From: Luteimonas marina
GTDB taxonomy: Bacteria > Pseudomonadota > Gammaproteobacteria > Xanthomonadales > Xanthomonadaceae
Direction of reading: 5' to 3'
DNA length: 64,000 bases
Assembly: GCF_007859325.1 (NCBI RefSeq)
Contig: NZ_VOHK01000004.1
Coordinates: 124,001 to 188,000 of the forward strand
Shown: in pieces, positions 10,114-19,516 of the stretch
Layout of the letters: each line of letters opens with the position of its first letter
Position numbering within the stretch: the stretch's first letter is position 1
Program-made: the position numbers and the translations under genes
The notes under the pieces: generated by a model
What the model was told of the DNA's origin: nothing
The model's database searches: none
Seen by the model: the letters and a program-made list of their open reading frames with translations, nothing else

Positions 10114-10839
10114 GTGAATCCGAGGATCCTGCTGGTCGAGGACGACCCCACGAGCCGGGCATTCCTGCAGGCCGCGACCGAGGCCCTGCCGGCCGAAGTC
10201 GATGTCGCCGGCAGCATGGCCGAGGCGACCACGCTCGCCGCCCGCCACGCGCACGCGCTGTGGCTGATCGACGCCAACCTGCCCGACGGCACCGGCGCCG
10301 CGCTGCTGGCCCGCCTGCGCGCACGCAGGCTGACCACGCCGGCGATCGCGCACACCGCTTCCCACGAACGCGGGGAACACGATGCGCTGATGGCCGCTGG
10401 CTTCGTCGCCACCGTCGCCAAGCCGCTGTCGGCGGAGGCGTGGATGGCTGCGATCCGGCTCGCACTGGACGGAACTCCGTGGGCTTCGCCTGCCCGCAGC
10501 GCCATCGCGGGAGAAGCGACCGTCGACCTGTACGGCATTCCGACGTGGGACGACGACCGGGCGCTCGCCGCGCTCGCCGGCAATGCCGGCAACGTCGCCG
10601 CGCTGCGCACACTGTTCCTCGCGGAACTGCCCGGCGTGCGCGATGCCGTCGCCGCGGCCGCGGGTGACGGCGACGCCGACGCCATCCGCGCCTCGCTGCA
10701 TCGACTGCGCGCGGGCTGCGGTTTCGTCGGCGCGGCGAGGCTGGAGGCCGCCGCGGCGAAGCTGCGCGATGCGCCGTCGTCCGATGCTGCGCTGCAGGCC
10801 TTCCTTGCAGTTGTCCAGGACACGCTGCCGCCGTCCTGA
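10114..10839 (+). CDS. Response regulator receiver fused to an HPt domain
   Basis: This 241-residue signalling protein has a receiver domain at 1-120 with the acidic pair VEDD (8-11), phosphoacceptor Asp53 (LWLIDANLPD) and Lys103 (VAKPL). A C-terminal histidine phosphotransfer domain spans about 150-240, with phosphoacceptor His196 in LHRLRAGCGF. There is no DNA-binding or enzymatic output domain, so it probably relays phosphate in a multi-step phosphorelay. No histidine kinase lies in the window. The start is GTG 10114, preceded by AGGGAGG at good spacing. It is divergent from ydbH. Confidence 0.88.
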   Translation: MNPRILLVEDDPTSRAFLQAATEALPAEVDVAGSMAEATTLAARHAHALWLIDANLPDGTGAALLARLRARRLTTPAIAHTASHERGEHDALMAAGFVATVAKPLSAEAWMAAIRLALDGTPWASPARSAIAGEATVDLYGIPTWDDDRALAALAGNAGNVAALRTLFLAELPGVRDAVAAAAGDGDADAIRASLHRLRAGCGFVGAARLEAAAAKLRDAPSSDAALQAFLAVVQDTLPPS

Positions 10840-10846
10840 CGCCAAT

Positions 10847-10909
10847 ACAGGAGCGGCTTCAGCCGCGACCCGTCGAACGTGGAAGGTCGCGGCTGAAGCC
10901 GCTCCTGCA
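10847..10909. repeat. REP-like inverted repeat (family B)
   Basis: Arms of the type GGAGCGGCTTCAGCCGCGA are inverted around a short spacer. Other copies are at 11713-11783, 24561-24633, 30620-30692 and 38186-38255. This one lies between the convergent response regulator gene and recO, where it may act as a bidirectional terminator or mRNA end. Confidence 0.9.
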
Positions 10910-10926
10910 TCATCCCGGTTTCCTGA

Positions 10927-11676
10927 TCACGGACCGGCATCGGCCTTGCGCGACGCCGACAGCCGGCCCAGGTCGGCCGCGAGCTGCCACGATTTCAGCC
11001 CGCGGGCGCCCAGGTGCTGGGAGAGCACCTCGCGCATCGCGTGGCGCAGGCTGTCGAGATCGCCGGCCTCCGGCTTGCGGTCCAGTCCGAGCGCGAGCAG
11101 CGCGCGGCCGGTGGCGTAGCGGCCCCGCGATTCGCCCACGCGTTCGCCGAACACGCGGCGCGGCCCGTGTTCCGCGTCCAGACGGTAGCGCGCGGCAGGA
11201 TCGATCGCCTCACCGTCGCCGTCGCAGGCGAGATCGAAGCCGACGCCGAGCACCCCGAGCAGGTCGCGTTCGAAGCGCCGCAGCGTCCACGCCAGGTCGT
11301 TCGCGTCGCGCAGGCGCGCGCGCATCTGCCCGTACAGCGCGTAGAGCTCCGGATGCGGGTCCTGCCGCGGCGCGAGGCGCAACAGCAGTTCGTTGGCGTA
11401 GAACGCGGCAAGCGATGCGTGGCCGGCGAGCAGCGGCGGCGCATCCAGCGCCTCGACTGAGGACAGGTACGCCAGCTCGCCGCGCTGCACGGCTTCGAGG
11501 CGGACATGCTGCAGCGGCTGCAGCGCCGCGAACTGCGCCTGCTTGCGCGGCCCGCGCACGCCGCGCGCGATCACGCCGAAGCAACCGTGCGCCTGGCTGA
11601 GCACGTCGACCAGCAGGCTGGTTTCGCGCCATGGGCGGGCATGCAGGACGTAGGCAGGTTCGGCGGTGTAGCGCAT
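10927..11676 (-). CDS. recO: DNA repair protein RecO
   Basis: RecO anneals single-stranded DNA and, with RecF and RecR, loads RecA on SSB-coated gaps. The 249 residues begin with the OB-fold part ([20 protein letters not shown]) and continue into the helical domain. The zinc-finger cysteines found in some RecO proteins are not present. ATG 11676 starts the OB fold; the frame upstream is a family B repeat and is rejected as coding. The gene follows era in the conserved lepB-rnc-era-recO order. RecR is also encoded in this window, at 45693-46286. Confidence 0.92.
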   Translation of the reverse strand: MRYTAEPAYVLHARPWRETSLLVDVLSQAHGCFGVIARGVRGPRKQAQFAALQPLQHVRLEAVQRGELAYLSSVEALDAPPLLAGHASLAAFYANELLLRLAPRQDPHPELYALYGQMRARLRDANDLAWTLRRFERDLLGVLGVGFDLACDGDGEAIDPAARYRLDAEHGPRRVFGERVGESRGRYATGRALLALGLDRKPEAGDLDSLRHAMREVLSQHLGARGLKSWQLAADLGRLSASRKADAGP

Positions 11677-11712
11677 GTTCGGGAAACGTCCGTTGCTCCG
11701 GCCCGCAAACCT

Positions 11713-11783
11713 TAGGAGCGCCTTCAGGCGCGATCGCAATCGGCCACGTCGAACGCCCGGTCGCGGCTGAAGCCGCTCCTACA
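11713..11783. repeat. REP-like inverted repeat (family B), asymmetric
   Basis: One arm is the variant GGAGCGCCTTCAGGCGCGA and the other the usual GGTCGCGGCTGAAGCCGC form, so the arms match each other less well than each matches itself as a hairpin. It sits between the recO start and the era stop. Confidence 0.85.
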
Positions 11784-11818
11784 GGCGATGTGCCGGCTCG
11801 ACACGGGAAACGCCCCGC

Positions 11819-12754
11819 TCACGAATCCCCGTAGCCGAGGCTGCGCAGCGCCGACTCATCGTCGGACCAGCCTTCGCGCACGCGCACCCAGGTCTGCAGG
11901 AACACCTTGGCGTCGAACAACTGCTCCATGCGTTCGCGCGCGCGCTTGCCGATGTCGCGCAGGCGCGTGCCGCCCTTGCCGATCACGATCGCCTTCTGGC
12001 CCTCGCGCTCGACCCAGATCACCGCGCCGATGCGGTACATCACGCCCGCCTTCGGCGACGGTTCCTCGGTGAACGATTCGATCTCCACCGTCGTGGCATA
12101 CGGCAGTTCGGCGCCGAGCTGGCGCATCAGCTGCTCGCGCACCAGTTCGCCGGCGAGGAAGCGCTGGCTGCGGTCGGTGATCTCGTCCTCGCCGTACAGC
12201 GGCGGCTGTTCGGGCAACTGCGCCAGCAGCGAGGCGACCAGCGCGTCGAGGCCGGTGCGCTTCAGGGCCGACACCGGATGCAACGCGGCGAACTCGCGGC
12301 CCTCGTTGATCCGCTGCAGGTACGGCAGCAGGCTCGCCTTGTCGGCGACGCGGTCGACCTGGTTGACCACCAGCACCACCGGCAGCCCGCTGGCGCGCAG
12401 GGTGTCGTAGGCCAGCGCGTCCTCCTCGTCCCAGCGTCCGGCCTCGACCACCAGCGCGGCCGCGTCGACGCCTTCGAGCGCGCCGCGCGCCGCCCGGTTC
12501 AGCACCCGGTTGAGCGCCGACGAGGCCAGCCTGCCGCCCTCGCGGTGCAGGCCGGGCGTGTCGACCAGCACGAGTTGCCCACCGGGCACGCTGGCGATAC
12601 CGAGCAGCCGGTGGCGCGTGGTCTGCGGTCGGTTCGACACGATGCTGACGTTCGCGCCCACCAGCGCGTTGACCAGGGTGGACTTGCCGACGTTGGGCCG
12701 TCCGATGACGGCGACATGGCCGGCGTGGTGCGCGGCGGGAGGGGGTTGCGACAT
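11819..12754 (-). CDS. era: GTPase Era
   Basis: Era is an essential GTPase that binds the 3' end of 16S rRNA and assists 30S assembly. The 311 residues show G1 GRPNVGKS (18-25), G3 DTPGL and G4 NQVD, and a C-terminal KH domain with [17 protein letters not shown]. Length is normal. It follows rnc after a gap of about 105 bases that holds an inverted repeat, and precedes recO. Co-location with rnc fits a shared rRNA maturation role. Confidence 0.97.
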   Translation of the reverse strand: MSQPPPAAHHAGHVAVIGRPNVGKSTLVNALVGANVSIVSNRPQTTRHRLLGIASVPGGQLVLVDTPGLHREGGRLASSALNRVLNRAARGALEGVDAAALVVEAGRWDEEDALAYDTLRASGLPVVLVVNQVDRVADKASLLPYLQRINEGREFAALHPVSALKRTGLDALVASLLAQLPEQPPLYGEDEITDRSQRFLAGELVREQLMRQLGAELPYATTVEIESFTEEPSPKAGVMYRIGAVIWVEREGQKAIVIGKGGTRLRDIGKRARERMEQLFDAKVFLQTWVRVREGWSDDESALRSLGYGDS

Positions 12755-12770
12755 GACGCGATTCTAGGAC

Positions 12771-12853
12771 AGTTGGCGGTTGCCGGTTCGTGGCTGGTGG
12801 CAAGAAAACAGCGGCGGCGTACCCACCGCGAACCACCAACGATCAACTACCAG
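12771..12853. repeat. Degenerate heptamer inverted repeat between rnc and era
   Basis: The left arm reads in 7-base units (GTTGGCG, GTTGCCG, GTTCGTG) and the right arm is an imperfect reverse complement containing TTGGTGG and TTCGCGG. It begins a few bases after the rnc stop. It resembles in layout, not in sequence, the GTGATTC elements elsewhere in the window. Confidence 0.55.
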
Positions 12854-12860
12854 CCCGCCC

Positions 12861-13541
12861 TCACTCCGCCGCCCCCAGCAACTCCAGCACCCCCGCTGCC
12901 GCCGCCTGCTCCGCCGCGCGACGCGAGCCGCCCTCGCCCTCGGCCGCCGCCTCGGGATCGGACAGCACGCAGCGCACCACGAACACGCGGGCGTGCTCCT
13001 CGCCGGCCTCCGCCTGCAGCTCGTACTGCGGCAGCGGCTTCTGCCGGGCCTGCAGCCATTCCTGCAGGCGGGTCTTGGCGTCCTTGCCGACCTTGCTGGC
13101 CGGCACCGCGGACACCGCATCCTCGAACAGTGACAGCACGACGCGGCGGCAGGCCTCGAACCCCGCGTCGAGGTAGATCGCGCCGATGACCGCTTCCAGC
13201 GCGTCGGACAGGATCGAGTCGCGCCGGTGGCCGCCGGACTTCATCTCGCCCGGCCCCAGGACCAGCCGCTCGCCGACCTCGAGCCGGCGCGCCACCGCCG
13301 CCAGCGCCGATTCGCGCACCAGCTCGGCGCGCGCGCGCGTCAGCGAGCCTTCGTCCGCCTTCGGCCAGCGCGCGTACAGCGCTTCGGCCACGACCAGGCC
13401 GAGCACGGCGTCGCCGAGGAATTCCAGGCGTTCGTTGTGCGGCGCACCGGCGCTGCGGTGGGTCAGGGCCTGTTCGAGCAGGCCCGGGTCGGCAAAGACA
13501 TGGCCGGCGAACCCATCGCCGGTGGAATCAGTTGCCCTCAC
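12861..13541 (-). CDS. rnc: Ribonuclease III
   Basis: This double-strand-specific endoribonuclease acts in rRNA and mRNA processing. Its 226 residues contain the signature [13 protein letters not shown] (36-48), with the metal-binding acidic residues Glu40 and Asp44. A second acidic cluster ([13 protein letters not shown]) and a C-terminal dsRNA-binding domain (KTRLQEWLQ onward) follow. ATG 13541 overlaps the end of the DUF4845 gene by 14 bases, implying coupled translation. The alanine-rich C-terminus ends exactly where the intergenic repeat begins. Confidence 0.96.
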   Translation of the reverse strand: MRATDSTGDGFAGHVFADPGLLEQALTHRSAGAPHNERLEFLGDAVLGLVVAEALYARWPKADEGSLTRARAELVRESALAAVARRLEVGERLVLGPGEMKSGGHRRDSILSDALEAVIGAIYLDAGFEACRRVVLSLFEDAVSAVPASKVGKDAKTRLQEWLQARQKPLPQYELQAEAGEEHARVFVVRCVLSDPEAAAEGEGGSRRAAEQAAAAGVLELLGAAE

Positions 13542-13914
13542 CGCTTCGGATCAGGTTCTGCGTCGCGTGGAACTTGCCGACCACGTCGAGGTTGGCGACC
13601 AGCGGCGTACGCACTTCGTACTGCACGTCCATCTGCCACCCGCCGTCGATGCGCGTGAGCTTGACGTGCTCCTGCTTGACGTTCTTCGAATAGCTCACGT
13701 ACAGGCGCCGGAAGAACAGGTCGTTGATCCGGCGGGGCTCGTAGTTGCCGACGCCCGGCTCGGCGGCCAGCCCCTTCAGCGCCGACTTCACGCCGTAGTA
13801 CTCGGAATACATCGGGAACAGCTTGATGGCGATGTAGATGAAGAAGCCCACCACCGCCGCGACGATGACGAACCCCAGCAGCGTGATGCCGCCCTGCTTG
13901 CGACGCGTATTCAT
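13528..13914 (-). CDS. DUF4845 single-pass membrane protein
   Basis: This 128-residue protein has a type IV pilin-like N-terminus, [22 protein letters not shown], with one membrane helix at about 8-28, followed by a soluble extracytoplasmic domain. It matches DUF4845, whose members commonly lie between lepB and rnc in gamma- and betaproteobacteria, as here. No function is established. It overlaps rnc by 14 bases and follows lepB by 61 bases, so it is part of the same transcript. Confidence 0.85.
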   Translation of the reverse strand: MNTRRKQGGITLLGFVIVAAVVGFFIYIAIKLFPMYSEYYGVKSALKGLAAEPGVGNYEPRRINDLFFRRLYVSYSKNVKQEHVKLTRIDGGWQMDVQYEVRTPLVANLDVVGKFHATQNLIRSGEGN

Positions 13915-13975
13915 GCCTCGATCCCCCAGTGATGCAGTGGTCGCCGGTTCGCCCTGACAGCCGTCCGTCCCGGCC

Positions 13976-14773
13976 CTACGGAATGCTGCCGCCGATCCGG
14001 CCCCAGTCGACCCAGCCCGGCGCGCTGGAGTCGAGGTTCATCCAGACCAGGAACGCCTTGCCGCGCAGCTGGCTCTCGGGCAGCGTACCCCAAAACCGGC
14101 TGTCGTCGCTGCGGTCGCGGTTGTCGCCCATCACGAAATACTCGCCCGCCGGCACCCGCCATTCGCCGTCCCCGGGGTCGAAGCCGCCGTAGCGTTCGGT
14201 CTCCAGGACCTGGTGGGTGCGCCCGGGCATGCTCTCGTCAATCAGGCCGGCGCCGCTCATCTCGCGCCCGCGGCCGACGCCCTCGTAGGGCTGCGCCGGG
14301 CCGTAGGCGAACGGCTCGCCGTTCACGTAGACCGTGTTGTCGCGGTAGGCGACCACGTCGCCCGGCAGGCCGATCACGCGCTTGATCCAGTCCTGGTCGG
14401 GATGGTGCGGCGGGCGGAACACCACCACGTCGCCGCGCTGCGGCTCGCCCAGCGCGATCACCTTCTTGTTGGTGATCGGCAGGCGGATGCCGTAGCTGAA
14501 CTTGTTGACGAGGATGAAGTCGCCGATCAGCAGGGTCGGCATCATCGAACTCGACGGGATCCGGAACGGCTCGGCGATGAAGCTGCGCAGGATCAGCACC
14601 ACGAACAGCACCGGGAAGAACGCCCGCGCGTAGTCGACGAGCACCGGCTCCTTCTCTTCCAGCAGCCCGGCCCGCTGCGCGCGCCGTTTCGCGAAGAACA
14701 GCCGATCCAGCAGCCAGGTGATGCCGGTGGCGAAGGTCAGCACGACCAGCGCGACTTCGAACCATTTCATCAT
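13976..14773 (-). CDS. lepB: Signal peptidase I
   Basis: This inner-membrane serine protease cleaves signal peptides from exported proteins. The 265 residues have two N-terminal membrane segments (about 5-25 and 50-66). Catalytic Ser76 lies in RIPSSSMMPT and general base Lys131 in DWIKRVIGLPGD. The box E motif is MGDNRDRSDDSRFWG. ATG 14773 gives a normal cytoplasmic start; 14770 is an immediately adjacent alternative. It follows lepA across a 129-base gap with a repeat. A second, shorter signal peptidase lies at 59707-60339. Confidence 0.95.
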   Translation of the reverse strand: MMKWFEVALVVLTFATGITWLLDRLFFAKRRAQRAGLLEEKEPVLVDYARAFFPVLFVVLILRSFIAEPFRIPSSSMMPTLLIGDFILVNKFSYGIRLPITNKKVIALGEPQRGDVVVFRPPHHPDQDWIKRVIGLPGDVVAYRDNTVYVNGEPFAYGPAQPYEGVGRGREMSGAGLIDESMPGRTHQVLETERYGGFDPGDGEWRVPAGEYFVMGDNRDRSDDSRFWGTLPESQLRGKAFLVWMNLDSSAPGWVDWGRIGGSIP

Positions 14774-14818
14774 GTCACGCCAGTCCTCTTCAAAACGCCT
14801 TCAAGGAACCTCAACACC

Positions 14819-14890
14819 TGTCATTTCGAGCGTAGCGAGAAATCCACGCTGTTGATTTACCGGGATTCCTCGCTGCGCCGGAACGACATT
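14819..14890. repeat. REP-like inverted repeat (family C), decayed
   Basis: The arms GTCATTTCGAGCGTAGCGAG and a diverged complement (TTCCTCGCTGCGCCGGAACGAC) surround a short AT-rich loop. Better copies of the family are at 30539-30608, 34867-34976, 45577-45648, 53947-54030 and 57759-57843. It lies between lepA and lepB. Confidence 0.75.
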
Positions 14891-14902
14891 CTGTTGGGGC
14901 CC

Positions 14903-16708
14903 CTACTTGTTGTCCACCTGCAGCACGGCGAGGAACGCCTCCTGCGGGATCTCGACCCGGCCGACCTGCTTCATCCGCTTCTTGCCCTCCTTCTGCTTCT
15001 CGAGGAGCTTCTTCTTGCGGCTGATGTCGCCACCGTAGCACTTGGCCAGCACGTTCTTGCGCAGCGCCTTGACCGTGGTGCGGGCGATGACCTGGGAGCC
15101 GATCGCGGCCTGGATCGCGACGTCGAACTGCTGGCGCGGGATCAGCTCCTTCATCCGCTCGGTCAGCTCGCGGCCGCGGCGGTCGGCGTGGCTGCGGTGG
15201 ACGATGATCGACAGCGCGTCGACCTTGTCGCCGTTGATCAGCGTGTCCACGCGCACGAACGGGCCGGCGTCGAAGCGCAGGAAGTGGTAGTCGAGCGAGG
15301 CGTAGCCGCGACTCACCGACTTGAGCCGGTCGAAGAAGTCCAGCACCACCTCGGCCATCGGCAGTTCGTAGCTGATCTGCACCTGGCTGCCCAGGTACTG
15401 CAGGCCGATCTGGTTGCCGCGCTTCTCTTCGCACAGCGTGATCACGTTGCCGACGTAGTCCGGCGGGGTGAGGATGTTGGCGCGGATGATCGGCTCGCGG
15501 ATCTCCTCGACCTTGTTCACCGGCGGCAGCTTGGCCGGGTTGTCGAGCGGCACCACGGCGCCGTCGGTCAGCAGCACCTCGTAGACCACGGTCGGCGCGG
15601 TGGTGATCAGGTTGAGGTCGTACTCGCGCTCCAGGCGCTCCTGCACGATCTCCATGTGCAGCATGCCGAGGAAGCCGCAGCGGAAGCCGAAGCCCATCGC
15701 CTCGGAGCTTTCCGGCTCGAAGCGCAGCGCGGCGTCGTTGAGGCGCAGCTTGTCCAGGGCCTCGCGCAGGTCCGGATAGTCCTCGGCGTCGACCGGGAAC
15801 AGGCCGGCGAACACGCGCGGCTGCATTTCCTGGAAACCGGGCAGCGGCTTCGGCGCGGGATCGGCGGCGAGGGTCAGCGTGTCGCCGACCGGCGCGCCGT
15901 GCACGTCCTTGATGCTGGCGGTGATCCAGCCCACTTCGCCGGCCCCGAGCTTCGCGGTGACCTTGCGCTTGGGCGTGAACACGCCGACGTTGTCGATCTG
16001 GTGGGTGCGCCCGGTCGACATCACCAGCATCTTCTGGCCCGGCACGATCTCGCCCTGCATCACCCGCACCAGCGAGACCACGCCAAGGTAGTTGTCGAAC
16101 CAAGAATCGATGATCAGCGCCTGCAGCTTGTCGGTGTCGCGCGGCTGCGGCGGCGGGATGCGCTGGACGATCGCCTCCAGCACCTGTTCGACGTTGAGAC
16201 CGGTCTTGGCGCTGACCGCGACCGCGTCGGAGGCGTCGATGCCGATCACCGCCTCGATCTCGCCCTTGGCGCGGTCGATGTCCGCGGTCGGCAGGTCGAT
16301 CTTGTTGAGCACCGGCACCACTTCCAGGCCCTGCTCGACCGCGGTGTAGCAGTTGGCGACCGACTGCGCCTCCACGCCCTGCGCCGCGTCGACCACCAGC
16401 AGCGCGCCTTCGCACGCGGCCAGCGAGCGGCTGACCTCGTAGCTGAAGTCGACGTGGCCGGGCGTGTCGATGAAGTTGAGCTGGTAGGTGTTGCCGTCGG
16501 CCGCCCTGTACGGCAGCGATACCGACTGCGCCTTGATGGTGATGCCGCGCTCGCGCTCGATCGGATTCGAGTCGAGCACCTGCGCCTCCATCTCGCGGGC
16601 CTCGAGCCCGCCGCAGATCTGGATGATGCGGTCGGCCAGCGTCGACTTGCCGTGGTCGACGTGAGCGATGATGGAGAAGTTGCGGATCAGCCGCATCGGA
16701 TCGGACAT
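14903..16708 (-). CDS. lepA: Elongation factor 4 (LepA)
   Basis: LepA is a ribosome-associated translational GTPase linked to back-translocation and 30S biogenesis. The 601 residues match the family length exactly. The N-terminus has the P-loop AHVDHGKST (15-23) and switch [10 protein letters not shown], followed by the NKIDLP motif. The C-terminal LepA-specific domain ends in a lysine-rich region ([20 protein letters not shown]). It lies between degP and lepB, the conserved order. Confidence 0.97.
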   Translation of the reverse strand: MSDPMRLIRNFSIIAHVDHGKSTLADRIIQICGGLEAREMEAQVLDSNPIERERGITIKAQSVSLPYRAADGNTYQLNFIDTPGHVDFSYEVSRSLAACEGALLVVDAAQGVEAQSVANCYTAVEQGLEVVPVLNKIDLPTADIDRAKGEIEAVIGIDASDAVAVSAKTGLNVEQVLEAIVQRIPPPQPRDTDKLQALIIDSWFDNYLGVVSLVRVMQGEIVPGQKMLVMSTGRTHQIDNVGVFTPKRKVTAKLGAGEVGWITASIKDVHGAPVGDTLTLAADPAPKPLPGFQEMQPRVFAGLFPVDAEDYPDLREALDKLRLNDAALRFEPESSEAMGFGFRCGFLGMLHMEIVQERLEREYDLNLITTAPTVVYEVLLTDGAVVPLDNPAKLPPVNKVEEIREPIIRANILTPPDYVGNVITLCEEKRGNQIGLQYLGSQVQISYELPMAEVVLDFFDRLKSVSRGYASLDYHFLRFDAGPFVRVDTLINGDKVDALSIIVHRSHADRRGRELTERMKELIPRQQFDVAIQAAIGSQVIARTTVKALRKNVLAKCYGGDISRKKKLLEKQKEGKKRMKQVGRVEIPQEAFLAVLQVDNK

Positions 16709-16758
16709 GGAGTGGCGGCGGCCGTACCGTCGTCAGGACAGCCGGAGATTATCGCATA

Positions 16759-16778
16759 GGGCGGGCCCGGGCCCGCCC
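16759..16778. terminator. Perfect 20-base GC palindrome between degP and lepA
   Basis: The sequence GGGCGGGCCCGGGCCCGCCC reads identically on both strands and can form a strong hairpin. It is not followed by a T-run, so it is a weak candidate as a Rho-independent terminator. A second GC hairpin (GCGGGTCGGGACCCGC) lies at about 16868-16883, next to the degP stop. Confidence 0.4.
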
Positions 16779-16884
16779 CCGGCAATGCCCAAACCCGCCC
16801 TGCGGCCCGGCATCGTGCGCCGGGACCGCCCCTCCGCATCGGCGCGGCAGGCGAGGACGAGGAAGCGGCGGGTCGGGACCCGCC

Positions 16885-18438
16885 CTATTCCGGCGTGATC
16901 GCCACGAAGCGGCTGCCGCCGCCGCTGCTGCGGACCAGCAGCATCACCGTCTGCCCAGGCTTCACGCCGCGCAGTTCACGGTCGAGCGCCGCAACGCTGC
17001 CGACCGGCGTACGGCCGACGCGCAGCACCACGTCGCCCGGCGACAGTCCCGCCTCGCGTGCGGCCGCGCCTTCGACCCGCGCAATGCCCACGCCTTCCTT
17101 CGCATCGAGGCCGAGTTGCCGGCGCTGGGCGTCGGTGAGGTCCTGCGTCGCCAGACCGAGCGCGTTGGCGCCCGAGGCGGGCGCGTTCGAAGGCGCGCCC
17201 GGGCGCGGCGCGGCGCCGCCCGCCACCGCGCTGTCGTCGAGTTCGCTCAGGGTCACGTCATAGGTGCGCTCGCGGCCCTCGCGGAACACCACGATCTTCA
17301 CCTTGGTGCCCGGCACCTTGTTGCCGACGATCGGCGGCAGGTCGCCCGGCTGGCGGATCACCACGCCGTCGGCGCTGCGGATCACGTCGCCCGGTTCGAT
17401 GCCGACCTTCTCCGCCGGGCTGCCCGGCACGACTTCGGTCACCAGCGCGCCGAGCGTATCGGGCAGGCCGAAGCCCCGCGCCTCCTCCGTAGTGATGGAG
17501 TCGCGCGAGAACATCACGCCCAGCTGTCCGCGCTGCACCCGCCCGGTCTTCTTCAGCTGGTCCACCACGTTCATCGCCACGTCGATCGGGATCGCGAAGC
17601 TCACGCCCATGTAGCCGCCGGAGTTGCTGAAGATCTGCGAGTTGATGCCGATCACCTCGCCGCTGGTGTTGAGCAGCGGGCCACCGGAGTTGCCCTGGTT
17701 GATCGCGACGTCGGTCTGGATGAAGGGCACGTACTGCTGGTTCGCGTACGGATTGCTGCGCCCGACCGCGCTGACGATGCCGGCGGTCACCGACTGTTCG
17801 AGGCCGAACGGCGAACCGATCGCCACCGCCCACTGCCCCGGCTTCACCGCCGAGCCGTTGGCGGTGCGCAGCACCGGCAGGCCCTTGCCCTCGATCTTGA
17901 GCAGGGCGACGTCGGAACGCTCGTCGCTGCCGACCACCTTGGCGGTGAATTCGCGACGATCACTGAGGGTAACCTTGACCTCGTCGGCCCGGTCGATGAC
18001 GTGGTGGTTGGTCAGCACATAGCCATCGTCTGAAATCAGGAAGCCGGTGCCCATCGCGCGGCCACGCGGCACGGTACCCTGCCCGCCTGGCCCCGGCATC
18101 TGGAAGCCCGGGCCGAAGAAGCGGCGGAAGATCTCCGGGATCTGGTCCTCGCCGAGTTCCTCGTCCGGCGACTGCGTGCCGCGACGCGCGCCCGCGCGCC
18201 CGCCCACCGTGGTGTCGATCTTCACCACCGCCGGGCCGACCTGTTCGACCAGCCGCGTGAAATCGGGCAGGCCGCTGACCAGTGGCGTGGCCGGCACGGC
18301 GGTCGCCTGCCCGGCCAGCGGCACGGCCGCGGACTGCGGGTCCGACGAGGGCTGGGCGGTGGCGATCGGCAGCACCACCGCGGTGGTCGCGGCGGAGGTG
18401 AGCAGGATCAGGGCGAAGACATGCAGCGGGGTTTTCAT
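16885..18438 (-). CDS. degP: DegP/MucD-type periplasmic serine protease with two PDZ domains
   Basis: This is an envelope quality-control protease of the HtrA family. The 517 residues comprise a signal peptide (about 1-28), a trypsin-like domain and two PDZ domains (about 315-400 and 425-517). The catalytic triad is His146 (LTNHHV), Asp176 (RSDVALL) and Ser251 (QGNSGGP). The position behind rpoE and rseA matches mucD of Pseudomonas and degP of xanthomonads, where it is part of the sigma-E regulon. The start is ATG 18438, directly before the signal sequence. The linker before PDZ2 is alanine/proline-rich. Confidence 0.94.
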   Translation of the reverse strand: MKTPLHVFALILLTSAATTAVVLPIATAQPSSDPQSAAVPLAGQATAVPATPLVSGLPDFTRLVEQVGPAVVKIDTTVGGRAGARRGTQSPDEELGEDQIPEIFRRFFGPGFQMPGPGGQGTVPRGRAMGTGFLISDDGYVLTNHHVIDRADEVKVTLSDRREFTAKVVGSDERSDVALLKIEGKGLPVLRTANGSAVKPGQWAVAIGSPFGLEQSVTAGIVSAVGRSNPYANQQYVPFIQTDVAINQGNSGGPLLNTSGEVIGINSQIFSNSGGYMGVSFAIPIDVAMNVVDQLKKTGRVQRGQLGVMFSRDSITTEEARGFGLPDTLGALVTEVVPGSPAEKVGIEPGDVIRSADGVVIRQPGDLPPIVGNKVPGTKVKIVVFREGRERTYDVTLSELDDSAVAGGAAPRPGAPSNAPASGANALGLATQDLTDAQRRQLGLDAKEGVGIARVEGAAAREAGLSPGDVVLRVGRTPVGSVAALDRELRGVKPGQTVMLLVRSSGGGSRFVAITPE

Positions 18439-18544
18439 CGGGACCGGACCCTCGACAAAGCGTGGCGTGGAAATGGGGACATCAAACTCGGAGGCGGGAC
18501 GATGGCATCGCGGCCGCCCCATCCCCCTTCGCGGGCGACGACGC

Positions 18545-19516
18545 TCAGGGCTGGGCCGCCCCGGCCTGCGCGGGTTCCGCGGCGGGCATCGCCTGCCGCC
18601 AGGGCAGGAGGCCGGCGTCGGGCCGGAACGGCGCGAACTCGGCTTCCCGCGGCTGCAGGCGGCCGTCGGCGACGGAGAAGCTGCTGCCCGCGGACAGCAG
18701 CGCGCGCGGCCAGGGGCGCGCGGTCGCCGACTGCGGCATGGCGAAGGGATCGCCGGCAGCGGCGTCTTCCGGCAGGCGGATCACCGGGACGGCGGCATCG
18801 TTGGCGGCGACGGTCACGGTCGCCGGGACCTCGCTGATCGCCTGCTGCCTGCGGTTGCTGGCCGCACGCTGCGACTGCGCGCGTGCGCGCCGCTCCGACG
18901 CGCGCCGCGGCACTTCGGCCACGGCCACCGCGGCGGCAAGCGCGGATGCGGCATCAGGCGACGGCGCGGCCGGCGCAGGCTCGCCGGCGTCGGCCATCGC
19001 ATCGGCGACGGCAGGCTGCGCCACGGCGATCTGTTCGATGGCGGGCGACACGGCGGGCGTGGAGGACGCGGCCACCAGCGGCGCCGGCGCGGCCTCGTCC
19101 GGCAGCGCGCCCGGTTCCGGCAGCGGCCGGCTTGCGAATACGGCCAGCAGTGCGACCGAGGCGGCGATCGCCGCGCCGCCGCCCCAGCGCGCGAAGCGCG
19201 GGCGGGCGACCCGCTCCGGCGCCGCGGCCTGCCCGGATGCGTCGCCGCCACCGGTCACCGCCAGCGCCACGCGCTGCGCGAAGTCGCCGGGCAGCAGGGT
19301 GTTGCGCTGGCCGCGCAGCATGTCGCCGCAGACCTGCCAGCGCTCCCAGCACGCCGCCAGTTCGCCGTCGTGCTGCAGCCGGCGCAGCATGAACTTCGCC
19401 TCGTCCGGCGACAGTTCGCCGTCGAGCATCGCCGACAGCTGCTGCCGGTGGTACACGAACAGCTTGTCCGGGTCCGGGCCGATCTGCATCGCTTCGTTGT
19501 CTTCGACGGGGGTCAT
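18545..19516 (-). CDS. rseA: Anti-sigma-E factor RseA-like
   Basis: This 323-residue protein has an N-terminal RseA domain (about 15-85; LSAMLDGELSPDEAKFMLRRL), which in the family binds and inhibits RpoE. A single membrane helix spans about 112-129, with a long alanine/proline-rich tail presumed periplasmic. It is considerably longer than E. coli RseA (216 residues). The start overlaps the rpoE stop by four bases (ATGA), giving coupled, near-stoichiometric synthesis. No rseB lies downstream; degP follows after 106 bases. The regulatory role rests on family and position. Confidence 0.88.
   Translation of the reverse strand: MTPVEDNEAMQIGPDPDKLFVYHRQQLSAMLDGELSPDEAKFMLRRLQHDGELAACWERWQVCGDMLRGQRNTLLPGDFAQRVALAVTGGGDASGQAAAPERVARPRFARWGGGAAIAASVALLAVFASRPLPEPGALPDEAAPAPLVAASSTPAVSPAIEQIAVAQPAVADAMADAGEPAPAAPSPDAASALAAAVAVAEVPRRASERRARAQSQRAASNRRQQAISEVPATVTVAANDAAVPVIRLPEDAAAGDPFAMPQSATARPWPRALLSAGSSFSVADGRLQPREAEFAPFRPDAGLLPWRQAMPAAEPAQAGAAQP

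Noticed and set aside
14213-16759. 848-codon open frame opposite lepB and lepA
   Set aside because: Composition is His/Arg/Asp-rich low-complexity typical of antisense GC-rich frames; lepA and lepB on the other strand are unmistakable.
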